A stretch of 64,000 bases of DNA from Thecamonas trahens ATCC 50062 (lineage: Eukaryota; Apusozoa; Apusomonadida; Apusomonadidae), in contig NW_013657665.1 of the NCBI RefSeq assembly GCF_000142905.1, positions 14,164-78,163 of the forward strand. The letters are read 5' to 3'. Position 1 is the stretch's first letter; each line of letters begins with the position of its first letter. Positions 22,015-33,900 of this stretch are shown here, piece after piece. The notes below the pieces were generated by a model, which saw only the letters and a list, made by a program, of their open reading frames with translations, made no database searches and was not told the origin of the DNA. Made by a program: the position numbers and the translations under genes.

Positions 22015-23644
22015 TGGAGGATCCGGTGGTCCGCCGCCGCCTCCACCAATGCCCGGTTCCGGTGGACTCAAGGGTGCTGGCGGTACCAAGCCGAAGAAGA
22101 AAATGCGGGCGGTGCAGTGGAAGAAACTTCCGCCTCGTCTGGTCGGCCGGACAGTGTGGTACGAGATTAAGCCGGACGCGTTTGAGCTTGAGGCGAGCGA
22201 CGTCGAAGAGTACTTTGGAGTCACCGAGGCCAAGAAGGCAAAGCCTGTGCAAGCCGCGGGCACTGCGTCCAAGGTTGTGTCGCTGCTAGAGGGCCGGCGG
22301 CCGATGAACATCGACATTGCGCTGCGGCGGATCAACAAGACGCCCGACCAGATCCGGGAGCTGCTGCTCGCGCCAGACCCGACGGTGCTGAAAAACGAGT
22401 TTCTGGCCGAGCTGCTCAAGATGCTCCCAACCGACTTGGAGCGGACCTTGTTCTCTGAGTATGAGGGCGAGGCGAGTGCGCTGAGCATCGCAGACCAATC
22501 GGTCATGGCGCTGATGTCAGTCCCCATGGTCGAGTCGCGGATTCGCAACTATATGGCCATTGACGAGTTTGACGAGGCCGCCATCGACATCACTGACTCA
22601 CTGGCGACTGTCCAGCTGGCGTGCGACCAAGTTCTCGCCTCACGCGGCCTGCGGTCGCTCATGGGTGCTGTCCTGGTGGTCGGCAACTACTGCAACAAGG
22701 GCACGCCGCGTGGCGGCTCCAAGGGCTTTAAGTTTAGCTCGCTCGCCAAGATCATGACCACTCGCTCGGGCGTCTCGTCCAAGTTTACCCTCATGGACTA
22801 TGCGGTGCGGCTGCTGCACTCGTCGGGCCTGGTAGAGGACGACTTCCCTTTGTCGGACAACGAGAGCGAGGCCGGTGAGGACGACACGGCCGGTGAGGCT
22901 GAGCAGGTTGAGATGGCTGGGGAGAGTACAAGTAGCGGGAAGCTGCCGCTGATGTGGCCGACGTCGGAGCTGTCGGCAGTCAAGGCTGCCGCGAGTGTCT
23001 CTGTGGCGCAGATCGAGAGCTACGTGGTGGAGCTGGCGAACAAGGCCGAGGTCATTTACAAGGAGTTTGAGACGCTGACGGATCCCGAGGCCGACGATGT
23101 GACGGCTGACGAGGCGTACACCAACTTTTTGGACTCGTTCCTCTCGCTGGCGCTAGAGCGGCTGAGCGACTTGTACGGCGCGCTCGACGAGGTCAAGGCT
23201 TCGTTTGACGAGGTGCTCGAGTTCATGGCCGGCGACCAGAAGCCGCTGCCGACGATCCAGGCCTTCTTCCAAGAGCTGACCGCCATCATCGATGCCTATG
23301 GTAAGGCCGAGTTCCAGTGGGTGAACGACCGGCCGCGGACAGCCAAGACTGGAGATTCGGTGTCGCGGGCAGCATCGCCGCTCACCGTCGCTGAACACAA
23401 CTCCGAAGAGGTGAGCATGCGCAAGGCGCTACTGGCTGATCAGCTCAAGGCTCGCCGCGGGGGGATGAACAACACCGAGTCGTCGGACTGGGACGACGAG
23501 GATGACGGCGACGCCGCCGGTCGCGCCGAACCCGAGTCGGTCCGCGACGCTGTAGCGCACGCCATCGCCGCCGCCGCCGCCACGCTACCGAGCGCGTCGG
23601 GCTCGGCCGCCGGTGCCTCGTGGGAGTCGTCAGGCTATGACTAG
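20654..23644 (+). CDS. Formin (FH1-FH2 actin nucleator)
   Basis: 996 aa, one exon. Formins nucleate and elongate unbranched actin filaments. The N-terminal ~410 residues are low-complexity and basic with no clear GTPase-binding or PTEN-like domain. The FH1 region (~21890-22060) has four or five PPPPPPMPG blocks for profilin binding. FH2 (from ~22100) has MRAVQWKKLP, the post-lasso region, a conserved RRPMNIDIALRRI block, FLAELLKMLP and the signature GNYCNKGTPRGG-KGFKFSSLAKI. The tail has a LLADQLKARRGG motif that could be a WH2- or DAD-like element, followed by acidic and Ala-rich sequence. The start at 20654 has a good context (ACCATGG); an upstream in-frame ATG at 20561 lies in the transposon flank and is less likely. 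Confidence 0.95.
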
Positions 23645-23659
23645 GAGAAGTCAAGCGAG

Positions 23660-25315
23660 CTAGCTGGCTGCGCCGCCGCTGGCGGCGGCCTCGCAGAGCG
23701 CAACCGCCGTCTCCTTGGCTATGGCTTGGATGGCTTTGCGCTCGGCAGCGGTGAGCCAGCCGGTCTTGTAGTGGAGATCGCAGTGCGGTCGGCTGGTGAC
23801 CTGGTTGACGATGTCGGCCACACCGGCGAGATGCATCAGGTCGGCGAGCTGGTACATGGGCTGGTGCGAGGGCGGCGGCGCGCGGAGCTCAGCCTCGGCG
23901 CGGAACCGCTGCAGCGCCTTCCACTCGTCGGGATGGACGTCGGCGCGGACAATCTCTGTCTCGCCAGTGTTCTGGAACCGGGAAAGGACCCGGTCGCGGC
24001 CGTCCTTAAAGTGCGCGAGCGAGCGGTTGACCACAAGCCGTTCCGGGTGGGTCACGTTGCGGAGCCGGACGTCGACCGACTGCCACAGCACCGCCTCCTG
24101 GTGGGCGCGCGGATCGTAGTCGAGAAGGATGTAAAAGCCGCGCCACGGACCCTCGCTCGGAGTGTACGTCAGGTTGTACAGCGACTTGGAGAGGCCCGAG
24201 TGAGCGGCGCAGGGGATGCGGCCCTGCAGCGCTGTCCGCGACCAGATCGGCCGCTCTTCAAAGAGGCGGGTGACAAAGGCGGTGACGTCGGCCAGGCCGG
24301 GCTTAACCAGCGGGAGCGGGACAAGTGGAACGTGTGGTGCCGACATCTTGATGTGGTGTGACCGGGAGAGAAGCATGCGAGTCGCTTTGCTCGTTGCAGC
24401 CATCCGCGCCGGCCGACCTCCGCTGTCCGATCCCGGTACTTTGGTCCACAGCACCGGCTCGTCGCGCTCACGCTCACGCTCCTTGCGGGATGCATGCGAG
24501 ATCGGGAGAGAGCGGCTGATGCAGCTGGTGTCTGGCGCAAGGCTGAACGGCGGCATGGCCCAATCTGCAGTCTGCAGTCCAGCACCGCTGCCATCGTCCG
24601 AGTACTCGTCATCGCACTCGGATCCGCCGCAACTCTCATCCGAAGTCACCGAGTCGTCCACAATCCGGCGACTTCCGCCCGCAATTCCACGCGCCCGCTT
24701 TTCACCGGCACCCAGCGGTGCTGACCGCTTGAACGCCTGGCCTGGGAGACTCGACCTCGCCTCTGCCGCCAGGCGATGGTCGTCGTAGCTCTGCGAGCGG
24801 AAGAAGTCCGCCATCGTGCCCGGTGCGCGGGCGTACTTGACTACGACTCTTCCCAGGGTGGTCGGGCGTGTGGCAGAACTATTCTCACTGGCTCGGAAAA
24901 CACGAGATGGAACAGAGACAGCAAAGGTGGCGTCTGCCGGAGCGAGCGAGATGAGCGGCACGCCAGCCCAGTCATCAGCGCCAAGTCGTGCATGAATGAC
25001 GGCAGGTTCCAGAGACTCAACTTGCTGGGCACTCGGCAGTCGCTCTACGAGCAATTGATCGGCAGTCTCGCCATTGTCATCATTCTCAGGAAAGGTGAGC
25101 GGAAAGGTGATCGAGACAAGCGGAGGGAGTGTGTGAGCCGATGCGACGAGAGGCGATGACATGGTGGTCACGGTCTCGGCCGTCGTTGTCGCCGTCGTGG
25201 CCGAGTTGGTCATGATGAGTGGAGGAGACGACGGCGGGGATGGTGGCGTTGGTGGTCTTGGAGGTGGTGATGACTTGGGTGTGCCAAAGGTGCCAATGGG
25301 GACGGTGGTGGACAT
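23660..25315 (-). CDS. GTF3C5: Transcription factor IIIC subunit 5 (tau95/Sfc1-like)
   Basis: Subunit of TFIIIC, which binds the A box of tRNA gene promoters and recruits TFIIIB for RNA polymerase III. 551 aa from the ATG at 25315. The central hallmark is present: FEERPIWSRTALQGRI, then GPWRGFYILLDYDPR and QSVDVRLR, as in human GTF3C5 (ERPIWSK...GPWR...GYDPR...DFRIR). An N-terminal dimerisation region is plausible at VVVKYARAPGTMADF. A DNA-binding part near DIVNQVTSRPHCDLHYKTGWLT follows. The first ~80 residues are Pro/Ser/Thr-rich and may be unstructured. It is convergent with the formin gene (stops 16 bases apart). Confidence 0.85.
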   Translation of the reverse strand: MSTTVPIGTFGTPKSSPPPRPPTPPSPPSSPPLIMTNSATTATTTAETVTTMSSPLVASAHTLPPLVSITFPLTFPENDDNGETADQLLVERLPSAQQVESLEPAVIHARLGADDWAGVPLISLAPADATFAVSVPSRVFRASENSSATRPTTLGRVVVKYARAPGTMADFFRSQSYDDHRLAAEARSSLPGQAFKRSAPLGAGEKRARGIAGGSRRIVDDSVTSDESCGGSECDDEYSDDGSGAGLQTADWAMPPFSLAPDTSCISRSLPISHASRKERERERDEPVLWTKVPGSDSGGRPARMAATSKATRMLLSRSHHIKMSAPHVPLVPLPLVKPGLADVTAFVTRLFEERPIWSRTALQGRIPCAAHSGLSKSLYNLTYTPSEGPWRGFYILLDYDPRAHQEAVLWQSVDVRLRNVTHPERLVVNRSLAHFKDGRDRVLSRFQNTGETEIVRADVHPDEWKALQRFRAEAELRAPPPSHQPMYQLADLMHLAGVADIVNQVTSRPHCDLHYKTGWLTAAERKAIQAIAKETAVALCEAAASGGAAS

Positions 25316-25468
25316 GGAGGGTGGGTGTGGGAGTGGGGTGGGGGTGGCGGTGACAGGCGGGGAAGCCGGCTGGAGACGGCGGCCAGTGTTGGGCGCCAGA
25401 CGATGGGAAGGAATGGATGGGAAGTGGTTCAGAAAATGGATGCATGAGTTCAAGAAGGGTAGCGCTGG

Positions 25469-26917
25469 TTAGAGCGTGGGGTCGATGCCGGCAAATGAGA
25501 GCGTGGCGGCAACGATGGCGCGGCAGGCGGTAGCGAGCTCGCCGTCAATGTCAAAGCCGGGACGGTCAACAACGTCGCCCTGGTTGTGGTACATGGGGTC
25601 AAGGATCGGCCCGCAGTTCTCAAACACGCCAGTGGCGAGGTAGCCCTGTCCGTTGAACGAGGCGTGGTCTGAGCAGCATGCTGGTGAAAAGCAGGTGCGG
25701 AGCGACGGCTCGTAGAGCTCCATGATGGCAAAGAGCGCGTCGTTGAGAAGGGTCGACGAGTCGCGCTCCATGAGCGCCAGCTGGACGGCGTTGGCTGACG
25801 GCCGATAGGCGACCATATCCGAGTTGATGTACGCAATGATGTCGAGGTCGGCGTCGCGGCACTTTTTGGCGTACGCCTTGGAGCCGAGCAGACCTTGCTC
25901 CTCGCCGGCCCAGAAGCCAATGCGGACGGTGTAGTCATAGTTGACGCCCGAGGTGGCGAGCACGCGCGCGAGCTCGAGCATCGACGCCGTGCCAGACCCG
26001 TTGTCGTCGGCACCCGGGGCCGGGTTGGTCTTGGAGTAAAGATCCTTTGACCGCGAGTCGTAGTGCGCGCCGACAACCACCGAGGTCGTCTCGAACCGCC
26101 CAGGCAGGGTGCCGATGACGTTGGGCGCGTAGCCCGACTTGAAGTGCTGGACCTCAACATCGTAGCCGAGCGTCTCGAGCTGGGTCCGCAGCCAGGTCGC
26201 GGCCTCCTCAGCCCCGAGCGAGAGCGAGTTGCGTGTCGTGATCGACGACGTCACCCCGGTGATGTACTCGAGCGTTGACCTGATGTTGGTCGGCGAGACA
26301 CGCGCGGCGAGCGTAGAAATGATCGGGTTGGGGTTCTGCAGCGCGCGGACAGTATCGCGAATCCGCGCCACTCGCGCGGTCGCGTTGGCCGAGACCGCCA
26401 CCAGCGGCTGTGCCGGCATCGGCAGCAGATGCGCGTCGACGTCAGCCGCGCCGATCTTGGCGGCAAAGTCCTCGTACGCCTCAACCGGCATGTCATACAC
26501 AACGTTCGGCCCCCGAGCGTAGATTTCCTTCACGCCGACAGCCTTCCGCACGCGATGGGCCCAGCTGCGATGATCACCAGTAGAAGACAGCTGCATCTGC
26601 TCGAGGACAACAAGGAGACGACGCGGCTCAGGTGCAAGGTAGAGCGAGGGCGAGTTGGAGAGAATAATGGCGTTCGAAGGAAGGAACGAACCGCCGGTAC
26701 CAGCAGCAACAGACAAAGACAAAGACGACGACGCAAGTGCAAATCCAGGCAGAGATGCATGGATGTCAAGCTTCGGCAGTGTCATGCTCAGCGTGTCGAC
26801 GGTCGGAGGGAGCGAGGAGATGGCATGCGGGATGGCAGCGAGGAACTGTCCATGGGCACAGCAAGCCATGAGAGAGACCATGACCATAGCCATGGTCATG
26901 ACAACAAGTACATGCAT
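25469..26917 (-). CDS. Secreted M28-family zinc aminopeptidase/carboxypeptidase
   Basis: 482 aa with a signal peptide (MHVLVVMTMAMVMVSLMACCAHG). The co-catalytic two-zinc site residues of family M28 are present in order: VVVGAHYDSR (His), PGADDNGSGTASM (bridging Asp), GEEQGLLGS (catalytic and ligand Glu), YINSDMV (Asp) and MYHNQGD (His). A ~220-residue N-terminal region precedes the peptidase domain. Paired Cys around CFSPACCSDHASF suggest a disulfide-stabilised secreted or lysosomal enzyme. Substrate class (amino- or carboxypeptidase) cannot be told. Confidence 0.92.
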   Translation of the reverse strand: MHVLVVMTMAMVMVSLMACCAHGQFLAAIPHAISSLPPTVDTLSMTLPKLDIHASLPGFALASSSLSLSVAAGTGGSFLPSNAIILSNSPSLYLAPEPRRLLVVLEQMQLSSTGDHRSWAHRVRKAVGVKEIYARGPNVVYDMPVEAYEDFAAKIGAADVDAHLLPMPAQPLVAVSANATARVARIRDTVRALQNPNPIISTLAARVSPTNIRSTLEYITGVTSSITTRNSLSLGAEEAATWLRTQLETLGYDVEVQHFKSGYAPNVIGTLPGRFETTSVVVGAHYDSRSKDLYSKTNPAPGADDNGSGTASMLELARVLATSGVNYDYTVRIGFWAGEEQGLLGSKAYAKKCRDADLDIIAYINSDMVAYRPSANAVQLALMERDSSTLLNDALFAIMELYEPSLRTCFSPACCSDHASFNGQGYLATGVFENCGPILDPMYHNQGDVVDRPGFDIDGELATACRAIVAATLSFAGIDPTL

Positions 26918-27200
26918 GTTAGAAAGTGGACAAAGAGTGTGCGTGTCAAGTAGCTATTTCTATCACCGTCTCGGTCGTTGTCTCCGTCTCGCCATCGCCT
27001 TCCGTCCGCGTGACTTGCGGCTCGACTCGGCCGAGTCACTCGCCAGTGCGGCACGGCGTTGGGAACTCGACGCAACACAGATCGGCTCGCGCGGCTCGGC
27101 TCGGCTTCATTTTAGCTGTGAATGACACAGGCTGGTGTACTCCCGACACGATTGGTTCTAATGATGTTGATGTTGCCGATGTGTGGCGAGGAAACGTATC

Positions 27201-27313
27201 AGATGCAGATGATGCTGATGCTGATGCTGATGCTGATGCTGATGCTGATGCTGATGCTGATGCTGATGCTGATGCTGATGCAGATGCAGATGCAGATGCT
27301 GATGCTGATGCTG
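27201..27313 (+). repeat. (GATGCT)n hexanucleotide array
   Basis: About eighteen GATGCT/GATGCA copies in a row. They are open in several frames on both strands. No gene context supports translation. Confidence 0.9.
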
Positions 27314-27544
27314 TAAGGGAGTTCGCTGACTGGCGCATCGAACGTGCTCACCATTCCTGACCGGCTATCGCATCACCACCCACCTCAACATCCGCCGCCA
27401 CTCTGTTAATCGCCAGCTCCCAACTCGTTCTCGCCACTTGAGCTCTTCATCCAGCTGATCGGCGACCCATCATCATCCCGCCCGACTGACCCTTGGCCAT
27501 TTGGCGCGACCTCGTCACACTCGTCGCCCCCGCCTCGGACAACC

Positions 27545-27614
27545 ATGTCGGCACGAAAGAGTGGACGGGGCGAAGAGACACACGTAGACATGCAGGCTTA
27601 CTCGAGCTACTTTC
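27545..27614 (+). other. Candidate first exon of the kinase gene
   Basis: ATG at 27545 encodes MSARKSGRGEETHVDMQAYS and four more residues, then GTGAGT at 27615. Splicing to the AG at 28007-28008 would keep the kinase frame (phase 1) and replace the start at 27912. The gap and the CA repeat would then lie inside an intron. Plausible but unproven. Confidence 0.35.
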
Positions 27615-27702
27615 GTGAGTACTCGCTGTTGATCGAGTTGTATGTATGGGGGGAGGAGGGGGGAGGGGGAGGGGGGGAGGTTGGGGACGGGCGGGGCGGG
27701 GA

Positions 27703-27802
27703 NNNNNNNNNNNNNNNNNNNNNNNNNNNNNNNNNNNNNNNNNNNNNNNNNNNNNNNNNNNNNNNNNNNNNNNNNNNNNNNNNNNNNNNNNNNNNNNNNN
27801 NN
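27703..27802. other. Assembly gap (100 N)
   Basis: A run of exactly 100 N is placed between a G-rich stretch and a (CA)n repeat. It is a placeholder of unknown true size. Confidence 0.98.
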
Positions 27803-27812
27803 TCCCCCTCCA

Positions 27813-27856
<44 letters not shown>

Positions 27857-27911
27857 GCACTTTATCGCCACTACCACCTCCTCATCCTCGTCCAACGCTC
27901 GGACAACCGAC

Positions 27912-30900
27912 ATGGCGCTTTCCTCGTTCGTCTCGGTTGACTTTGGGTCGCGGTCGGGCACGGACAGCGAGGACTCGGCGGGGAACGGCTCGCACTCATC
28001 CTCGTCAGCGTCGTCGTCGTCCTCGTCGTCGTCGTCGTGGCACAGTTCGGCTTACCCATACTCGTCCAAACCGCCAGCCGACGTTTCCTGCATGGCATAC
28101 TCAGACACCACTGCAAGCTCGCTCACTGCTTCGATCAGCCTCACCAACTCCATTCCGCTCGGCATGCCCGTCATTGTCGACGACGGTCTGGCCTTGTCAA
28201 GCCCAGGCATGTTTGTTCCTCTCACCGATCTGGCTCTCCATTCGGACTCGGACTCGGATTGGGAGACTCATCTGGCCCCGGTAGCGTCCCGTGTCATCCG
28301 GTCTGCTCCCCACTTGATGTCACCTCGGTCCTCCGTCGACGACGAGTCGTCTCTTGCCGGCAGTGGCGACTCGATGCATGGCACCCCTGCCATTCGTTGG
28401 GACCATTTCGATTCCGTTGCGGAAATTGCCCGTGGCGCCCATGGCGTCGTCTACCGTGGAAAGCTCTGTGGAAGCGAGTATGCCATCAAGCTTGCCGACA
28501 ATCGCTCGAGTCACAACGCCAGCGACTTGCTGAGCGAAGTCCGTGTCCTCAATGCAGTCCGACACAGGTTTGTGCTCTCAATCGTCGGCCTCTGTATCAA
28601 GGACGACGACGCCGTGCCGCGCCTCGGGATGGTCACCGAGTATGCAAACTCTGGCACGCTCCAGAGCTACATCTGCGCCGTTCGTGCCGGATCTTCGCCC
28701 GCCGCTCCGCGGACTGAGCTTCTTTGGCTCTCCCAAATCGCCTCCGGCCTTGCGCAGATCCACGCCTCAGCCCTTGTCCACCTCGACATCAAGCCCGACA
28801 ACATCTTCCTTGTCGCCGCCGAGCACGCTATCGAAGTTCGCATCGGTGACTTTGGCTCCGCCGTCGACCTTGTCGCCGCTCTTCCGCAGCTGGGCATGGC
28901 TTCAGAGCTAGCCTCGCCAGGCTATGTCTCCGCCTCGCTCTCTTACTGTGCTCCCGAGGTCTTCATGGACCTCTCCTCACTCACTCCCGCCGCCGACGTC
29001 TTCTCGCTTGCCATCGTCGGCTTTGAGCTGGTCTCAAAGGCAACAGGTCTCGAATACCGCGCTCGCCGCGAGAACATCTATGTCATGCCAGACTGGAGCC
29101 TCATCGACGCTGTCAAGCTCCCGTGCTCCCAAGCTGTTGCCTCACTCCTCCGCGCCTGTGCTGCCACAGAGCCGGCCTCTCGCCCCTCGGCTCTCTCTGC
29201 CGCATCGTCGATCTCGGACATCTACAACGACTCGCTCTCTTCCATCATCGCTGAACTCGCACCCTCGACGTCCGACGCCGTCTGGGCTCTTCGCCCGCAG
29301 GTCGCATCTGGCATCGTGTCCTTTCCTCGCCGCATGTCACCCTGGCTGACCTGGCTCACACGCTCAATGCCTATGGACATCGTGTTGTTGCGCCATGGGC
29401 AGGCACGTTTACACCAGATGGCCTTGCGGCTGCTCTCGGTCTCGAGCCGCACGCACCTGTTCCGCTCGCTGCCTTTGAGGCTGCCACCCGCATGGCTGAT
29501 CTCGGCGGCCTGGCTGCTGCCGCAGCTTCGGCCCTCGCCTCCTCGGTCTTTGTTGGCGAGGACTTTACTCCCAGAGCAGTCGTCGCTATCGCCGCTGGCA
29601 CCGATGCCGCCGTGGCTTCGCCGCCGCCGCCGTCGCTGGCCACCTCGGTCCGCGCCCTGGCTCGCATCGTCGCAACTTCTGAGGCACCCACCCCACACCT
29701 CGTCTATGCACACACTGTGGCCGAGTCGCGTGGGCCTCGCCCGCTTCCGGTCGCTCTGCTGGACCACGTCATGGCCACTTTGTCGCCCGAGGATACTTCT
29801 GCTCTTGCTCTCGACGTCGCTCCATTCTTGATCTCTGCGTTTACTTGCGCCCGGCCGGGCGAGACCCTCGCTGGCCTCTTCCATACTGTAGCCACCCACC
29901 TCGAGCCCGAGTCCGCCTCTGCCCTTGTATCTGCCCTCGATGACTCTATCACTACCGCCAAGTATGGTGCTGACGTTGATGGTCTTGCCTCGCTTCTTCG
30001 TCTTGTCGTACAAGACTTTGGCGACGAGGTTGAAGACTCAATCAGGGTCGCAACGCCACCGCCGCCGACCTCAGTCCATCATCTTGCTCGACCTCTTCGG
30101 TTCTTTGCCCGTGCCCTTCGACATCTTCTCCTCGAGTCATCCGATGATCTCGTGGCCGAACTCGCAGGCGTCGTCGGCTCGCGCGATGACCTTGCCGAAC
30201 TAATCTCGTCTGTCGCGCTTGCTGTTGCCATCGAGCTTGGTCCGCAGCTTGTCGCTCTCGCCTCGACCACGCCTACAGCCCGCGAGGCGCTGCCCCTGTC
30301 ATGGCGCCGTCACCTGCACGCACGGTTTGCCAGCGACCTGCCCGAGCCGGCCGAGCCTACATGTCACCTGCACTTGGCAGCGTCTGCCCACGCTGCAGCC
30401 TTCCGCGCCACTGCTTCTCGCCTCAAACCCGCGGCTGGCGACGGCAATCTCGAAGCGGTCGTTGCCGCCCTTGTCGCCGCTCTTGTCGACACACCGCTGC
30501 CCTCTCTCGGTGGTTGTGGCATGCCACCTGTAGATGTTGGCGTGAGTGCGCTCCAGCATGCAGCGCCCTTGGTCGTCGAGATCGCAGCAGTAGCCAAGGC
30601 GTCACTGGCGTCGCCACCTGCACCGGTTCTCGATGCCCACATGTACGCGCTCGAAATGGCATGGCTCGACTCGGTCGTGCCGAGCTCACTCGCGCACTCC
30701 ACGCTTCTGGGCCAGCTTGCCGCCACCGAACCGAACCCAAGTGCCCTCGACAACGTCCTCGCCGCCGCCGATATTTTTGCTGCCGGGCAGGCGCCAGTCC
30801 GCGCGCTCTCGCTCTACCTCGAAGCCGCGGCCTTCCTTCGCTCCACACCGGCGCGTGAATCCCTGCTCGACTCGCGTCCCGGTATCGAGGCTGCCCTCAA

Positions 30901-33900
30901 CATGCAAGTAGTGACTCTGGCCCGGGTTGTTACCTCGCACTCGTGGCTGCGCTGCGAGTCGTTCACGCCCTTTGCCGCCGCTGCCCTGCCAGTCGCGCGT
31001 TGGCGAGCCGCGCTCGCTCACGCACGGGGCAACGCCGTCGCTGGTGTCCTCCGCGCCGCAGTCTTTGACGATGCCGACACCGACGCCGACGCCGACGCCG
31101 ACGAAACCTTGCACCTCCGCAATTTTGAGGCCAAGCCGCTCGCTACCGCGCTCCACAACTTCCACATCGCCGTCGTCGCCATTTTTGGCGACATTGTCCG
31201 TGCAAGCCTGCGGGCGCTGGGCCCGCCGCCTACTCACTTTGCGCTGTTCTCACTCGGCTCGCTCGCACACGGCGTGCCTGCCCTCTTCGACACGCTCAAG
31301 TTTGCTTGCGTCGTTGATGCAGACGAGCTGGGCACTGCCGAGTACTTTGAGGTCTTTATCAAGTACCTCGAGCTCAAGGTTGCCCAGCTCGGCGAAGTCG
31401 CTACTACATTCAGCGACAGGCCTGGATTCTCCCTTGATACCCAGGGCATGATCCCGTTTGGAAGCGCGTCGCCGATCTCGCTCTTTGGTACCCCCGAGAC
31501 CCTTGCCGCCGCCATGACCGCCGCCGGCGAGCAGCTGTCTGTAGGCCTTGCTGAGTTGATCACCTCGCCATCGCTGCTATTTAGCTCGACCGTAAGCTCG
31601 GGTGAGCAGCTTCTCGCCCGATACTATGCTGCGCTTGATGCGCGACTCTCCGAGATGGTTGTCGACGACTCGGGTGGAAGCCTGGTGAGCCTCGCCAGCA
31701 AGCTCGGCCTCAAGATGGTCGTCGAGGCAGCCACCAGTGCCAGACTCGCACCGCTCCTCCCGCACAACCCCGACTTTAGCGTCACGACGCACCTCGCCTT
31801 GGTTCCTCGGCTGGTCTTTGTTGGCATGTCGACCTACACCGCCCGCCATGCACCAGGAGACCTCGTCCGCCGCGCCGCCATGCTCACCGACGAGCATATT
31901 ATTGCCCGCGAGGCCGTCAACCTCGCTCTCTTCCAGATGCACTCTGCTGCCGCGCTCCGCCTCCTCATCCAAGCCAGCTCGAGGTCGGCTCAGGACGCCT
32001 TTCCGCGCTCCGGCCTCGTTGCCGTTGCGGGCAAGACACTCCAGCTGAGCCCGGTTGCTACTCGGCTGTTCTACATGTCGGCCCAGCCGCTGGTCGCCAC
32101 CTTCCAGGCCGGCCATGCCGGGCCGCTTCCTTGTGGCCGCTCGGTCGGCCTGCTGTTTGACGCCGGCTTCACCCGCGCGTTAGGTGCCGATATTCTTGCG
32201 CTCGCCGGCGCGCTCGCCTTGCTCCCGGACGCTGATCGCGCTGACATTCTCCCGACCGACCCCAACATGGCAGCTACTCTCAACTCGCTGCTCATGCTCA
32301 CGTCGCACGCGCATATCGAGACCGCTGTGGTCGATGCGGGTGCAGATGAGCGAGCTGATCTGAAAGCTTCGCTGGCATGTGTGGAGCGGAACGCTGGAAG
32401 CCGCTGGCACGAGGTTGCTACGCTTGCAGCCACTGTTGCTCAGCGGGTAGTCGACGTCGAGGAGGCCGGAGACCGCCTGCCGTCGGTCTGGTCGGTCCAG
32501 GGCGTCGGTCCTCTGTGCGCGCCGGCGTGCGGCTGGAGAGGTGCAAGCCACGTGCCGCTCAGGCCAGTCAGCCTCGACGAGCTTTGTGACCTGCACTGGG
32601 GCCGGGTCGCCTCTGAACGGGTTCTTGCCTCGGTCCTCTTTGGCGCCCGCTTCCCGCGCCCAGTCCTCCTCGCCTCGTGCGGTGCTCAACTCGAGCTCAT
32701 GCTCCTGATGAAGGAGAGCTACGATGCGACCGAGCGCGTTGTTCTCTCGTGCTTGCTCGAAGCTGCGCCGGACGGGCCGTCGCTGCTCTTTGACGGCAGG
32801 CGCGACATGTACAGCTTTGACGCCTGGGCTGCTACCGTGAGTGACACCGCCGCTGTCGACGAGGAAGTCCTCAACGCTGTCCTCCACTCGTGTGCTTACG
32901 TGGCGCGGAGCATGGGCGACGACGGCGGCGGCCTGCTGCGATCGTCGACCAACTTTCTCGGCGCCTACATTGACGCCGCCATCGAACTCAACGACTCGTA
33001 CGTCTCGCTCGGCCTCAGTGACAATAGTCTTGCCGAGCGGTACCCAATGCTGCGACTCGAGTTTTCACAACGTGGTCTCGAGCGTCTATCGACAACCCTT
33101 CTTGCACTGCGCGAGGCAGTTCACTCGCCACACCCAACCCTCCGCAGCCTTGTCGAGGCTTTTCGCAAAGTCATGGACGGCGTCGCCGGATCTGTGCCCA
33201 ATTCGGACCCTGTCCGCGAGGCATGTCGGCTCGTCCCGGTCGACCCGATGGCGGTTGCCCGCGGCGACACGCCTGCCGCCAATGTGGACAGGCTCCTGCA
33301 CCCTGCGCAAGTCCTCAAGATTCTCAACAACCTCAGCCAGCTGCCGGCCGATGTTGATGAGCAGGAAGTGCTCGACGCGTGTGTTGCTCGCGTAGTTCGT
33401 GCGCCGATCCCACGACACGCCGGCCTCTTTGTCCTCAACCTCGACGGGCTTGCCGCACTCGACGACACCGCGCTTTGTTCCATTATCTGCGCCAGTCCAG
33501 GCCTGGCTGTTGTCTCCGCCGCCAACTGCCCAGCGCTCCGCGACGTCGACGCCATTCTGGCTGCAACCGCCGAATCGGCCATCGTGGCAATGGCTCTTTC
33601 TCACAGCAAGGCCAGTCAAGCCAGCTGCTGGACTTACACCGGTAGCTCTTCGCGGTCTGATTGGGGCTCCCGCCTCGCTCTTGTAGCGATCGACGACGAG
33701 ACCGTTGTCGACCGCATCGGGTTCCGTGACGCGTGCTCACTCACCGACATGGCTCTCGCGCTGGCCAACACTTGGGTTCCCGTCCACGCTCGCTCTCGCG
33801 CGGATGGCCTCGCCGCTAGTGAGACTACTTTCAGCACATACCTCATCAGTGATGATGACGGTGGAGCTTGGCTCTGGCTCGACGCACACCTCTCGGAGCT

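Larger units (their letters stand above)
26918..27911. other. Spacer with hexamer repeat, assembly gap and CA/G-rich runs
   Basis: The spacer lies between divergently transcribed genes. It holds the GATGCT array (27201-27313), a candidate exon (27545-27614), a G-rich stretch, 100 N (27703-27802) and a (CA)n run (27815-27855). Confidence 0.7.

Noticed and set aside
27201..27338. Protein-coding reading of the GATGCT array (DADADA or SASASA)
   Set aside because: No start with coding context, no conserved flanks, open in several frames only because the period is six.
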